Shown piece after piece: positions 42,240-50,981 of a stretch of 64,000 nt of DNA. The stretch's first letter is position 1, and each line of letters begins with the position of its first letter. A program made the translations under genes and the position numbers. The DNA is from Streptomyces endocoffeicus (GTDB lineage Bacteria; Actinomycetota; Actinomycetes; Streptomycetales; Streptomycetaceae). The stretch lies in contig NZ_JAERRG010000006.1 in the NCBI RefSeq assembly GCF_016741935.1, forward strand, positions 124,001 through 188,000, written 5' to 3'. The notes below the pieces were generated by a model. It was given only the letters and a program-made list of their open reading frames with translations, was not told the origin of the DNA and searched no databases.

Positions 42240-42674
42240 TCAGGGCTGCTCGGCCCTGCTGAGGGCGCCGCCCACCAGATCGGCGAGCCGGGCGCCCGAG
42301 CGCCGGGCCTCCATATGGAGACGGCCGACGTTGGTGCGGTCACCTGCCAGTACGGTCAGTACGGCCGTGGACCCCGCGGCGTAGGTGGCCACATAGCCGT
42401 TCTCACCGCGGACCAGCAACTCACGGAAGGCGCCCCGCCCGGTGGCACCCGCCAGCGACTGCGCCACCCCGAGGGCCGCGGCGGTCAGCGCCGCCACGCC
42501 CTCGGGCTCGATGGTGGCCGTGTCATGCGCCAGCACCACACCATCGCTGGTGGCGGCGAGGGCGCCGGTCACATGGGTCACCCGGGCCCGCAGCCGGCGC
42601 AGCTCCTCCAGCACCTCGGGCTCGGCGGCCAGCAGCCACTTCCGCTCCGTGCGCTGCCGCAGGGTGAGCCTCAT
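42240..42674 (-). CDS. Roadblock/LC7 domain protein
   Basis: The 144-residue protein has the canonical roadblock pattern: VTHVTGALAATSDGVVLAHD, EGVAALTAAALGVAQSLA, ELLVRGENGYVATYAAG, and TAVLTVLAGDRTNVGRLHMEARR. This is the CvnB-like type found in Streptomyces conservons, but the CvnA kinase, DUF742 protein and GTPase are missing here. The ATG at 42674 was chosen because the frame upstream is a Pro/Arg-rich shadow. Confidence 0.85.
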   Translation of the reverse strand: MRLTLRQRTERKWLLAAEPEVLEELRRLRARVTHVTGALAATSDGVVLAHDTATIEPEGVAALTAAALGVAQSLAGATGRGAFRELLVRGENGYVATYAAGSTAVLTVLAGDRTNVGRLHMEARRSGARLADLVGGALSRAEQP

Positions 42675-42729
42675 GACGCCGCGCACGGGTCGGGCGGGTC
42701 GGTCGGGGCGGGCGGGTCGGTCGGGGGAA

Positions 42730-43575
42730 TCACAGGGTTGCCTCCAAGGCGTCGCGGAGCCGACGCAGCAGGTCGATATCGGGATCGGTGAAGACGGCCG
42801 CGCCGGGACCGCGGTCCGGGGTGGTCGGCGCGGAACCGGCGGAACCGGCGGAACCGGCGGGCGGGCCGGGGCGGCCCGGATGTTCCGGATGTGTGGGGCG
42901 TGGGGTGGCGACATGGCCCGCCGCCGCCAGCCGCCGTATGTCGATCAGCGTGTGGAAGGCGGGCCGGCCCAGCTCGCGGGCGATACGGGCGGGGGTGCGG
43001 ACCCCGTCGGCCAGCGCCAGCACCGCGCGCTGACGGGGGGTGACGGCCGGGGCGCGGCCGTCCGGTCGGCGCAGCACCACCGGCTCCGTGTCCACCTGCG
43101 GATACGGCCACAGGGCGGCCAGCAGCTCGCCGCGGCGCCGGGTCTCGCGCTCGACGGCCACCGCGCCCACCGGGCGCACCGGCCCGAGCCAGTGGGCCGC
43201 GCCCCGCTGGAAGCCGCGGGGGCCGCTGCCGTGCCCCAGCGCGAAGTACGCCGCGTCGAACAGCGCGCCCAGATGGCAGATCTCCAGCTCCGCGCCCGAC
43301 AGCCGGCCGCTGTCGACGAGGAACCGCCCGACCCCACCGGCCCGGCCGGTCCGGCCCACCGCCTCCCGCCAGCTGTCGGCGGTCAGCCGCCCACCGGTGG
43401 TGAGCAGCACCTCGATCCCGGGGGCCGCGGGGCTCTCGGCGTGCACGACCTGGCCGTCCCGGAGATAGACCGTGCCCGCGTCGCACAGCAGGGCGCCGCT
43501 GGCCCGCTCCTCGGCGAGCCCGGTGAGGCTGGGGGCGTGCCCGGTCCGTGCCCCGGTCCGGTGCGGCAGGCTCAT
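42730..43575 (-). CDS. PATAN/DUF4388-like domain protein of the roadblock operon
   Basis: The 281-residue protein has an N-terminal region with LTGLAEERASGALLCDAG, VYLRDGQVVHAESP and GIEVLL, the pattern of DUF4388/PATAN domains. A winged-helix-like C-terminal part follows (LALADGVRTPARIARELG, then TLIDIRRLAAAGHVATP) and a repetitive GSAGSAGSA tail. PATAN domains occur in bacterial polarity and signalling proteins together with roadblock GTPase systems. Its start overlaps the upstream gene's stop by 4 bases. Confidence 0.72.
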   Translation of the reverse strand: MSLPHRTGARTGHAPSLTGLAEERASGALLCDAGTVYLRDGQVVHAESPAAPGIEVLLTTGGRLTADSWREAVGRTGRAGGVGRFLVDSGRLSGAELEICHLGALFDAAYFALGHGSGPRGFQRGAAHWLGPVRPVGAVAVERETRRRGELLAALWPYPQVDTEPVVLRRPDGRAPAVTPRQRAVLALADGVRTPARIARELGRPAFHTLIDIRRLAAAGHVATPRPTHPEHPGRPGPPAGSAGSAGSAPTTPDRGPGAAVFTDPDIDLLRRLRDALEATL

Positions 43576-43994
43576 ATCAGTGCCAGCCGCCCGCACAGGT
43601 CGCGCAGCCGGATCCGGGCGAGCGCCAGATTGCCCTCCCGGCGGTCGAGCCACAGATAGAAGAAGACGCCGCTGTCGAAGGCCGTGTCGACGAAGCGCAG
43701 CAGGTGGTAGCAGGTGCGGGTGGTGACGATGACGTCCTCGACGGCGGGCTCCCCGTCCGCCTCGTCGGCGTCGGCGCCGCTCTTGCCGCTCCCGGGGTCC
43801 AGCGCGGCGAACGCCCGCTGCTCGGCGGCCATCCGGGCCAGCTCCGCCGTCTCCGCCGCGGTGGCCTCGGGGTCCTCGTCGCGCACCTCGCCGACCATGC
43901 CGAGCGCAAGTCCGCTGGTCCACTCGATCACGGCGGCTCCGCGCGCGCCGTTCACGGTCATCGCTTCCAGTAAGCACTCGTCGATTCCGGGCAT
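43572..43994 (-). CDS. Roadblock-like small regulatory protein A
   Basis: The 140-residue protein is the first gene of the operon and a paralogue of the protein at 41781, with an acidic insert (GSGKSGADADEADGE) in the middle. The ATG at 43994 follows GGAGGGGAGG, a strong ribosome site; an earlier in-frame ATG at 44021 is less likely. Role inferred from the operon: one of two related roadblock-fold subunits. Confidence 0.72.
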   Translation of the reverse strand: MPGIDECLLEAMTVNGARGAAVIEWTSGLALGMVGEVRDEDPEATAAETAELARMAAEQRAFAALDPGSGKSGADADEADGEPAVEDVIVTTRTCYHLLRFVDTAFDSGVFFYLWLDRREGNLALARIRLRDLCGRLALI

Positions 43995-44495
43995 GCGGCC
44001 TCCCCTCCCTGCGTCACTCATGGCGGGCGCCCACCGGTGGCGCTTCGCCAGTGACGGTGAGGTTACGCAGGGTTCAGCTGTTGGGGGTTAAATCCAGTAA
44101 TGCTCGGAAATGGCGGGCGGAGCGTAGTAGGGTCCGCCGCCCCATGGGTCCCGTAGGTCTCGGCAGCCCCTGCCCGGGGCCGTGCCGGGCCCGGTCATCG
44201 GCCCTCTGAACGATTCCTAGCGGGTGCGGGGCCCGCCGGGCCACAGGCGGGCGGGCGCATATTCCACCGTCCTATTGCAGACGTGGTGGATGGGTCAGTA
44301 GACGGTCGTGCGATGGTCGAGTACGCATACGCGTGGAGCCGGGGCGCGGCGCGGTGCCCGCCGGGGGTGGTCATGAGGCTCTCCCGGAGCCGTTTCGCAC
44401 CCCCGCGGCGCACAGAGTGGCGTGATTTGACGGTACCGATGTGGCGGAAACCGCCCGCGTTTCACCCGGCTTGTCTGCGCTCTCCTGACGGTGTG
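43995..44495. other. Gene-free region upstream of the roadblock operon
   Basis: Open frames in these 501 bases have no plausible start, domain or codon pattern. The stretch 44060-44110 is AT-richer (GTTAAATCCAGTAATG) and is the likely promoter region of the roadblock operon. Confidence 0.6.
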
Positions 44496-45314
44496 TTACG
44501 GAACGGCGGGCGCGGAGGGGGAGGAGGTGGCGCCCGGAGTGGTCGGGGAGGCCGAGGAGCCCGGCGCGTCGTCGACCGGGGCGGGCGGGGACGCCGTGGG
44601 CGGTTCACCCTTCCCCTCGAGCGAGGCCGGCTTCTTGAGGACGACCATGGGCTCACCGGGCTTGGGCAGCACCGGCTTGGTGAAGTTCGGGCCCTGGGTC
44701 GGGGTCGCGGTGATCTGGGCGGGAAGCCGCTGGTAGTCGACCATCCCGGTGTTCTCCATCTGCGTGATGTGGTCCAGCACCGTGTTGTTGGCCTGGGTGG
44801 CGAGCTGACGCACCAGGGTGTTCTTGCTGGTCGCCCGGATCTTGGCGATGGAGCTGAAGATCTGGCCGTGGGTGATGCGCAGGATCTGGGCCATCTGGCT
44901 GTCGAAGTTCTTGCCCGTGGCGGCCGTCAGGGTGTCCAGGAACCCCTGCTGCTGCGGCGTGGGCTTGTTGGGCAGGGTGATGCCGAGTTTGGGGGCGATG
45001 TCGCGCGAGGCGTCGTCCAGCTGCGCATGCCCCACGATCAGGTGTTCACCGGCCGTCTTCACCGCCGCCGTGGTGCCCTTCTTGAGGGCCAGCTCACCGA
45101 CGGGGTACTCCCACAGTCCGGCGAGCCGGACCTTGACCACGAAGTCCCGGTCGGCGCCGGTGAGCGGTCCGTACTGCGTCGTGCTCGTCTTCGCCAGGTT
45201 CGTCTGGTTCGTCTGCTGCACGCCCGTCAGTACGGGCGACATGATCACACCGAGGGTGACCACCACGGAACCTATGAGGAGGGAGGTACCTGTCACGAAG
45301 TACCGGGATCGCAT
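44496..45314 (-). CDS. DUF4142 exported protein
   Basis: The 272-residue protein has an N-terminal membrane anchor or signal (about 5-27). A four-helix DUF4142 region follows (DRDFVVKVRLAGLWEYPVGELALKK, HLIVGHAQLDD, and MAQILRITHGQIFSSIAKIRA). Its C-terminus is a disordered Pro/Ser/Ala-rich tail ending SSPSAPAVP. DUF4142 is a ferritin-like fold found in envelope and stress contexts; the biochemical role is unknown. The 130 bases upstream are strikingly AT-rich (GTTTATATATC at about 45420). Confidence 0.85.
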   Translation of the reverse strand: MRSRYFVTGTSLLIGSVVVTLGVIMSPVLTGVQQTNQTNLAKTSTTQYGPLTGADRDFVVKVRLAGLWEYPVGELALKKGTTAAVKTAGEHLIVGHAQLDDASRDIAPKLGITLPNKPTPQQQGFLDTLTAATGKNFDSQMAQILRITHGQIFSSIAKIRATSKNTLVRQLATQANNTVLDHITQMENTGMVDYQRLPAQITATPTQGPNFTKPVLPKPGEPMVVLKKPASLEGKGEPPTASPPAPVDDAPGSSASPTTPGATSSPSAPAVP

Positions 45315-45444
45315 AGAGCCTCCTGGCGGGGACGCCGGTCGTTGTGCGGAGCAGTGTCTGCCCGTGCTTGCACCGGCGAATACGGATCACGAAGGCCCTC
45401 TGCTCAATGGCCTGGCGGCTGTTTATATATCTTTGGACCGTTAC

Positions 45445-46365
45445 TTACCGCCCGCTATGGCCTATCTCACAGCCGCCTCCCGAACGCTCCTGGTTGAGGA
45501 CGTCCACCAGCCGCTGGAGGGCCGGGTTGGGGCTGTCCGGGCTCCAGCAGGCGTGGAGGGTCACGGAGTGGGCGTCGGCCGGGGCCAGTTCGCGGTAGCG
45601 GACGCCGTGGACGCCCATGGTCATGATCGAGCGGGGGATCAGGGCGCAGCCCAGGCCCGCGCGGACCAGGGCGAGCATGGTGGGGACCTGGGACGTCAAC
45701 TGGCTGACGGCGTAGCGGTCCACGCCGATCATCGCGGCGCAGATGTCGTGCAGATAGCGGGAGCCCTCGGGGCTGTAGCCGATGTAGTCGTCGGCCACGT
45801 CGGTCAGGGCGACGGGGGTGTCCTCGTCGCCATGGGCCAGCGGATGGCCGGAGGGGACGGCGAGGACGAGGTCCTCGGAGTGGACCGGGAGCGAGGCGTA
45901 CCCCTCGGGGATGGGCGGCCGCACCAGACCCAGGTCGATGCGCAGCTCCGAGAGGGCGGCGAACTGATCGGGGCTGACCAGTTCGGTCAACTCGACGGTG
46001 ACATCGGGGAGATGCCGTTTCACCAGATCCAGCACGTCGGCCAGGATGGCGTACGCGCCGATCGCGGTGAAGGCCAGCCGCAGGGTGCCGGTGCGGCCCT
46101 CGGCGGCGCGGCGGGTGGCGGTCGGCGCGGCCTCCAGCAGGGCCAGCACCCGGTGGCAGTGGTCCAGGAAGACCCGGCCCGCCGCGGTGATCCGGGCGCC
46201 TCGTCCGGTGCGCTCGAACAGGACGACGTCCAGGGCGCGTTCCAGCGCCTGGATCTGACGGGTCAGCGGCGGCTGGGTCATATTGAGGCGGGCGGCGGCA
46301 CGGCCGAAGTGCCGCTCCTCCGCCACCGCCACGAAGCCGCGGAGCTGCTGCAGGGAGAGGTTCAT
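45445..46365 (-). CDS. LysR-type regulator of the sugar-acid ABC operon
   Basis: The 306-residue LysR protein has its helix-turn-helix at residues 4-62 (LQQLRGFVAVAEERHFGRAAARLNMTQPPL) and a standard effector domain. It is divergent from the hydroxyacid dehydrogenase-enolase-ABC operon, which it probably controls. The gap contains the inverted repeat GGGCA-N8-TGCCC. Confidence 0.9.
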   Translation of the reverse strand: MNLSLQQLRGFVAVAEERHFGRAAARLNMTQPPLTRQIQALERALDVVLFERTGRGARITAAGRVFLDHCHRVLALLEAAPTATRRAAEGRTGTLRLAFTAIGAYAILADVLDLVKRHLPDVTVELTELVSPDQFAALSELRIDLGLVRPPIPEGYASLPVHSEDLVLAVPSGHPLAHGDEDTPVALTDVADDYIGYSPEGSRYLHDICAAMIGVDRYAVSQLTSQVPTMLALVRAGLGCALIPRSIMTMGVHGVRYRELAPADAHSVTLHACWSPDSPNPALQRLVDVLNQERSGGGCEIGHSGR

Positions 46366-46481
46366 GCCCTCACGGTATGGGGCGATGCGAAAGTGGGCTT
46401 GGACGGGCATGGCGGCGTGCCCCTACGGTCATGACGACCGCCACAGGGCAGATCCGCGCCGATCCCGTCCGAGGAGCCAGG

Positions 46482-47468
46482 TTGTCCAGACTCGCCGTCG
46501 CCATGACCCCCCAGCGTGCCGCCGATGTGATCAGCGCCGAGGCCCGGCGGCTGATGGAGAAACGTTACGAGGTGAGCTGGGCCGATGAGCCGCTGACCGC
46601 GGACGTGGTGGCCCGGCTCGCCGCCGGCAGCGATGTGCTGCTGACCAGCTGGGGCACACCCCGTCTGGACCGGGCGATCTGGGCCGGTGGCGATGGCCCC
46701 CGGGTGGTGGCCCACGCCGCCGGGACGGTGAAGAAGCTCATCGACCGCGAGGTGCTCGACCAGGGCGTCGCGGTCTTCTCGGCCGCCGGGCGGATCGCCT
46801 GGTCCGTGGGGGAGTACTGCCTGGCGGCGATGCTCACCCTGGCCCGCCGGCTGCCGCTGTTCGACACCGCGATACGCGCCGGCGGCTGGAAGCAGAGCGG
46901 CTTCCGGGGCGGTGAACTCACCGGCCGGCGGGTGGGCGTGCTCGGCGCGAGCTCCACGGCCCGCGCCCTGATCACCCTGCTCCGGCCGTTCCGCTGCGAG
47001 GTGGTGGTGTACGACCCGTATCTGGACCAGGAGGCGGCCGCCGCGCTGGGGGTGCGGGCCGCCACGCTGGAGGAGGCCCTCGGCTGCCCGTTCGTCTCCG
47101 TCCATGTGCCCGACCTCCCCGACACCCGTGGCCTGGTGAGCGCCCGGCTCATCGAGCGGATCCCCGACCACGCCGTGGTCGTCAACTCCGCCCGGGGACC
47201 GGCCGTCGACCAGGGCGCGCTGCTGGAACAGGTCCTGGCGGGGCGGCTGTTCGCCGCGCTGGACGTCTTCGACCCCGAGCCGCCGCGGTTCGGCGAGTCC
47301 GTGCTGGGCTGCCCGAACCTGCTGCTCACCCCGCATATCGCCGGGGACACCGTGGACGGGCATCTGGCGCTGGCCGGATATGTGATGGCGGACGTGGCCG
47401 ACTGGCTGGACAAGGGTGTCCGCGGTCCGAGCTTCGTGGACCCCGCCTCCTGGCCCATCGCCGCCTGA
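46482..47468 (+). CDS. D-2-hydroxyacid dehydrogenase with an altered NAD motif
   Basis: The 328-residue protein keeps the catalytic set of the family: Arg in NSARGPAVDQGAL, Glu in DVFDPEPP and His in LTPHIAGDT. The NAD-binding loop, normally GxGxxG, reads VGVLGASSTARAL. The second and third glycines are replaced by Ser and Ala, so cofactor binding may differ. The TTG at 46482 follows GAGGAG at 5 bases; an ATG at 46431 is an alternative. It is the first gene of an operon running through the ABC importer. Confidence 0.83.
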   Translation: MSRLAVAMTPQRAADVISAEARRLMEKRYEVSWADEPLTADVVARLAAGSDVLLTSWGTPRLDRAIWAGGDGPRVVAHAAGTVKKLIDREVLDQGVAVFSAAGRIAWSVGEYCLAAMLTLARRLPLFDTAIRAGGWKQSGFRGGELTGRRVGVLGASSTARALITLLRPFRCEVVVYDPYLDQEAAAALGVRAATLEEALGCPFVSVHVPDLPDTRGLVSARLIERIPDHAVVVNSARGPAVDQGALLEQVLAGRLFAALDVFDPEPPRFGESVLGCPNLLLTPHIAGDTVDGHLALAGYVMADVADWLDKGVRGPSFVDPASWPIAA

Positions 47469-47532
47469 CCGGCCCCCGCGCTCCGCATCCGGCCGTTCGC
47501 GTCATCGACCTTATGTCAGGAGTCACTTCACC

Positions 47533-48663
47533 ATGTCGCGTATCACGGCGGTCGAGGTCTTCCCCGTGGCCGTGCCGTTCGCCCGGCGGTTCGTGCTGGG
47601 CAGCGGCGCCGTCGGCACCCCCGATCAGGCGGGGTCGGTCATCTTCGTCAAGCTGACCACCGAGGACGGGGTGGTCGGCTGGGGCGAACAGCGCGCCCTG
47701 CCCAGCTGGAGCTATGAGACCGCCGAGACGATCGCCGTCGTCATCAAGCGCCATCTGGCCCCCATCCTCCTCGAACTCACCCCGTTCGACGTGGAGTTGT
47801 TCCACACCCGGGCGAGCCGCAGGCTGAGCCCCGCGGTGTCCAACGGCTTTCCGTTCGCCCGCGCCGCGGTGGACATCGCCCTGCACGACGCGGCCGGCAA
47901 GCTGGCCGGGCTGCCGGTCCACGCCCTGCTGGGCGGCAAGCTCCGGGACACGGTGCCGCTCTGCTCGGCCATCGGGGTGGGCGAGCCCGCCGCCGTCCGC
48001 GAACACGCCCACCAGTCCTCGGACTACACCGCCTACAAGGTGAAGATCGGCGGCGATCCCGCGGCGGACACCGCGGCCATCACCGCCGTCGCGGAGGTCG
48101 CCGCGGGCAAACCCCTCTGGCTGGACGCCAATCAGTCCTACCGGCCGACCGCCCTCGCCCGCCTGATGGACGCGGTGCGCGAGGTGCCGCACCTGACGTG
48201 CGTGGAGCAGCCCGTGCCGGGCACCGACACCCTCGCCCTGCGCCGGGTCCGGGACCTGATCAGCTTGCCGGTGGCCATCGACGAGGGCAGCTTCACCGCC
48301 CAGGACCTGGCCCGCACCCTCCGCCTGGACGCCGCCGATCTGGTGGTCGTCAAGATCTGCAAATCCGGCGGGCTGCGCAACGCCCTGAAGACCGCCCAGG
48401 TCGCGCTGGCGGGCGGCCTGGAGGTGCTGGCCAGCGGGCTGACCGACTGCGGCATCGGCTTCGCGGCCGCGCTGCACCTCTTCAGCCAGCTGGAACTGGC
48501 CCTGCCCGCCGAGCTGAACGGACCGGAGCTGCTGGCCGACCTCTACGTGGAGAACCTGGACATCGTCGCGGCCACCGCCACCGTCCCCTCCGGCCCCGGG
48601 CTCGGCGTCGAGGTCGACGAGGAACGCATCCGCGCCGAATCCATGGACCTGGCCTGGTCCTGA
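47533..48663 (+). CDS. Enolase-superfamily enzyme, muconate cycloisomerase subgroup-like
   Basis: The 376-residue protein has YKVKIGG (KxK), LWLDANQSY, CVEQP, AIDEGSF and VKICKSGG, the second-lysine pattern of the muconate-lactonising/dipeptide-epimerase subgroup. The substrate is not obvious. It sits with a hydroxyacid dehydrogenase, a CUT1 sugar importer and a TIM-barrel isomerase, so a sugar acid or lactone is likely. It is distinct from the NSAR pair and from the two aldarate dehydratases. Confidence 0.87.
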   Translation: MSRITAVEVFPVAVPFARRFVLGSGAVGTPDQAGSVIFVKLTTEDGVVGWGEQRALPSWSYETAETIAVVIKRHLAPILLELTPFDVELFHTRASRRLSPAVSNGFPFARAAVDIALHDAAGKLAGLPVHALLGGKLRDTVPLCSAIGVGEPAAVREHAHQSSDYTAYKVKIGGDPAADTAAITAVAEVAAGKPLWLDANQSYRPTALARLMDAVREVPHLTCVEQPVPGTDTLALRRVRDLISLPVAIDEGSFTAQDLARTLRLDAADLVVVKICKSGGLRNALKTAQVALAGGLEVLASGLTDCGIGFAAALHLFSQLELALPAELNGPELLADLYVENLDIVAATATVPSGPGLGVEVDEERIRAESMDLAWS

Positions 48664-48701
48664 ACATCTGCGCACCCAGACCCAGCAGCGAGGAGACGAC
48701 G

Positions 48702-50015
48702 ATGTCTTCCAGCTTTTCCCGGCGTGCTCTGCTCAAGGGGGCGGCCCTCGGCGGACTCGCCACCACGGGAGCCCTCGGCGGCTGCTCCTCCGGTCCGCCG
48801 CCCGGCACGGCCACCTGGTCCATGTGGTCCAGCAGCCCCGAGGAGAACCGGGTCTGGGCCGACTTCGGACGCTATGTCGAGCGGCGCATGCACATCAGAT
48901 CGGCCTCGACCCTCACCCCCTCCGACGGCTACCCCACCAAACTCGATCTGCAGCTCGTCAGCGGAACGGCCGGGATGGTCACCGCCCTCAACGGCTGGCT
49001 GATCCCCACCTACGCCTCACGCGGCGCACACCGGCCGCTGGACGATCTCATCGCCGCGGACCCCGACTTCGACCTCGACGACTTCTACCCCGCCATCCGG
49101 TCCATCTCCTCGTTCGCCGGCCACACCTACGCCATCGGCTTCGACGTGGCACCGACCGTGCTCTACTACAACAGGACACTGCTGGAGCGGAACGGCGTCG
49201 ATCCGCCGTCCCCGACCGAGCCCATGAGCTGGGACACCTTCCGGGATCTGGCCATCGAGCTGAGCAAGCCGAAGGACCAGTACGGCTTCACCTGCGCGCC
49301 GACCATCGACGACCTGGTGTCCTGGATCTACTGCGCCGGTGGCGATGTCCTCGACGGGGACCGTGACACCAGCCCCCTGGACGCCCCCGAGGCCCTGGCG
49401 GCGATCCACTACGTGGTCGGCCTGTTCGTCAAGGACCGGGTCACCCCGCCGATCGACAATCTGGTCGCCCAGAACGCCTCCGGCGCATCCCTGGCCAACT
49501 TCCTCCAGGGCAACGTGGCCTTCATGCAGAACGGCCCCTGGCAGGTGCTCAATGTCCGCAAGGCCCCCTTCACATGGGACATCGTGCCCTTCCCCGCCGG
49601 GCCGGCCGGATCCACACCGCGGGTGTCGGGCTCCAGCTTCGCCATTCCCTCCGGGGTCAAGGACGACGACCTCGACCTGGCGTGGCGACTGCTGAAGACC
49701 CTCACCAGCACGGGCGCGCTGAACATCTACGCACGGGCCGGGCGCAACAACCCCGCGCGGCTCTCCGCCGCGAGCGCCTTCGAACCGCCGCCCGCCAACC
49801 TCGGCATCGTCCAGCGGATCCTGAAGGGCGAGGTCGCCGGCGGCCATCCCTTCAACGTCACCACCAACTGGAACCGCGTCCGGCTGCTGCTGGGCCAGGA
49901 CCTGCCCCGGGCCTTCCTCGGCCAGGTGAGCGTCCGCGACGCGATCGACGGTGTGATGCCACGGCTGAACGCCCTGATGCGCCAGCACCGGGACGCCGTC
50001 CGCCAGGCCACCTGA
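48702..50015 (+). CDS. ABC importer substrate-binding lipoprotein (CUT1)
   Basis: The 437-residue protein begins with a twin-arginine signal and lipobox (FSRRALLKGAALGGLATTGALGGC), so it is a Tat-exported lipoprotein. The rest is a type 1 extracellular solute-binding fold (WSMWSSSPEENRVW, GFDVAPTVLYYNRTLLE, GNVAFMQNGPWQV). It captures a sugar or sugar derivative for the two permeases that follow. The start follows AGGAG. Confidence 0.9.
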   Translation: MSSSFSRRALLKGAALGGLATTGALGGCSSGPPPGTATWSMWSSSPEENRVWADFGRYVERRMHIRSASTLTPSDGYPTKLDLQLVSGTAGMVTALNGWLIPTYASRGAHRPLDDLIAADPDFDLDDFYPAIRSISSFAGHTYAIGFDVAPTVLYYNRTLLERNGVDPPSPTEPMSWDTFRDLAIELSKPKDQYGFTCAPTIDDLVSWIYCAGGDVLDGDRDTSPLDAPEALAAIHYVVGLFVKDRVTPPIDNLVAQNASGASLANFLQGNVAFMQNGPWQVLNVRKAPFTWDIVPFPAGPAGSTPRVSGSSFAIPSGVKDDDLDLAWRLLKTLTSTGALNIYARAGRNNPARLSAASAFEPPPANLGIVQRILKGEVAGGHPFNVTTNWNRVRLLLGQDLPRAFLGQVSVRDAIDGVMPRLNALMRQHRDAVRQAT

Positions 50016-50027
50016 GGAAGGATCACG

Positions 50028-50981
50028 ATGGCTGTCGAAACCCCCGCCGCGGCGACCGCGGCCCCACGGCGCCCCCCGCGTGGCCCGCTGCGCCGCCCCC
50101 GGTTCTGGCGGAACGGCTCGGAGACGCTCGCCGCCTGGCTGTTCCTCCTGCCCAGCCTGGCCGGATTCCTGGTCTTCACCGCCGGACCGGTGGTCGCGGC
50201 CGGGGTGATCTCGCTGCTGGACTGGAACCTGTTCAGCCCGCCCCACTTCATCGGGCTGGACAACTTCGCCCGGCTCGGCCCGGACACCACCTTCTGGTCG
50301 GCGCTCGGCAACACCGCGTACTTCACCTTCGTCAGTGTGCCGCTGACACTGCTGGTCAGCCTGGGCCTGGCGCTGCTGCTCAACCAGGGGCTGCGGCGCA
50401 TGGCGGTGTTCCGGTCGCTGCTCCTGCTGCCCTACGCGACGATCACCGTGGCGGTGGCCTTCGTCTGGGTCTGGCTCTACATCCCGCACGACGGGCTGAT
50501 CAACGCGGTGCTCGGTGTCTTCGGAATCGACGGCCCGGCCTGGCTGATCTCGGACGACTGGGCCATGCCCGCCCTCATCCTGATGAGCGTCTGGAAGAGC
50601 TTCGGCTTCGGCATGGTGATCTTCCTCGCCGGGCTGCAGGCCATTCCACAGCAGCTCTACGAGGCGGCCAGGGTGGACGGTGCCTCGCCCTGGCGGACCT
50701 TCCGGGCGGTGACGCTGCCCCTGCTGTCGCCCTCGGTGTTCTTCACCGTGGTCACCTCGGTCATCGGCTCCTTCCAGGTCTTCGACCAGGCGCTGGTGAT
50801 GACGGACGGCGGGCCGGGATCCAGCACCACCACGCTCGTGATGTACATCTACCGGACCGGATTCCAGAACTACGAGCAGGGCTACGCGGCCGCGCAGTCG
50901 ATGGTGTTGTTCGCCTTCATCGTCGTCATCACCGCGGCGCAGTTCCTGCTCCAGCGGAGGCTGGTGCACTATGACCTCTGA
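50028..50981 (+). CDS. ABC importer permease, MalF type
   Basis: The 317-residue permease has about six membrane segments and the cytoplasmic coupling loop EAARVDGASPWRTFRAVTLPLL. It pairs with the downstream MalG-type permease, whose start overlaps its end by 11 bases. No ATPase gene is in the operon; in Streptomyces CUT1 importers commonly share the MsiK ATPase. Confidence 0.92.
   Translation: MAVETPAAATAAPRRPPRGPLRRPRFWRNGSETLAAWLFLLPSLAGFLVFTAGPVVAAGVISLLDWNLFSPPHFIGLDNFARLGPDTTFWSALGNTAYFTFVSVPLTLLVSLGLALLLNQGLRRMAVFRSLLLLPYATITVAVAFVWVWLYIPHDGLINAVLGVFGIDGPAWLISDDWAMPALILMSVWKSFGFGMVIFLAGLQAIPQQLYEAARVDGASPWRTFRAVTLPLLSPSVFFTVVTSVIGSFQVFDQALVMTDGGPGSSTTTLVMYIYRTGFQNYEQGYAAAQSMVLFAFIVVITAAQFLLQRRLVHYDL

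Noticed and set aside
44195..44413. A 72-codon minus-strand frame upstream of the roadblock operon
   Set aside because: It has no ribosome site, domain or high-G+C codon pattern expected of a gene here.
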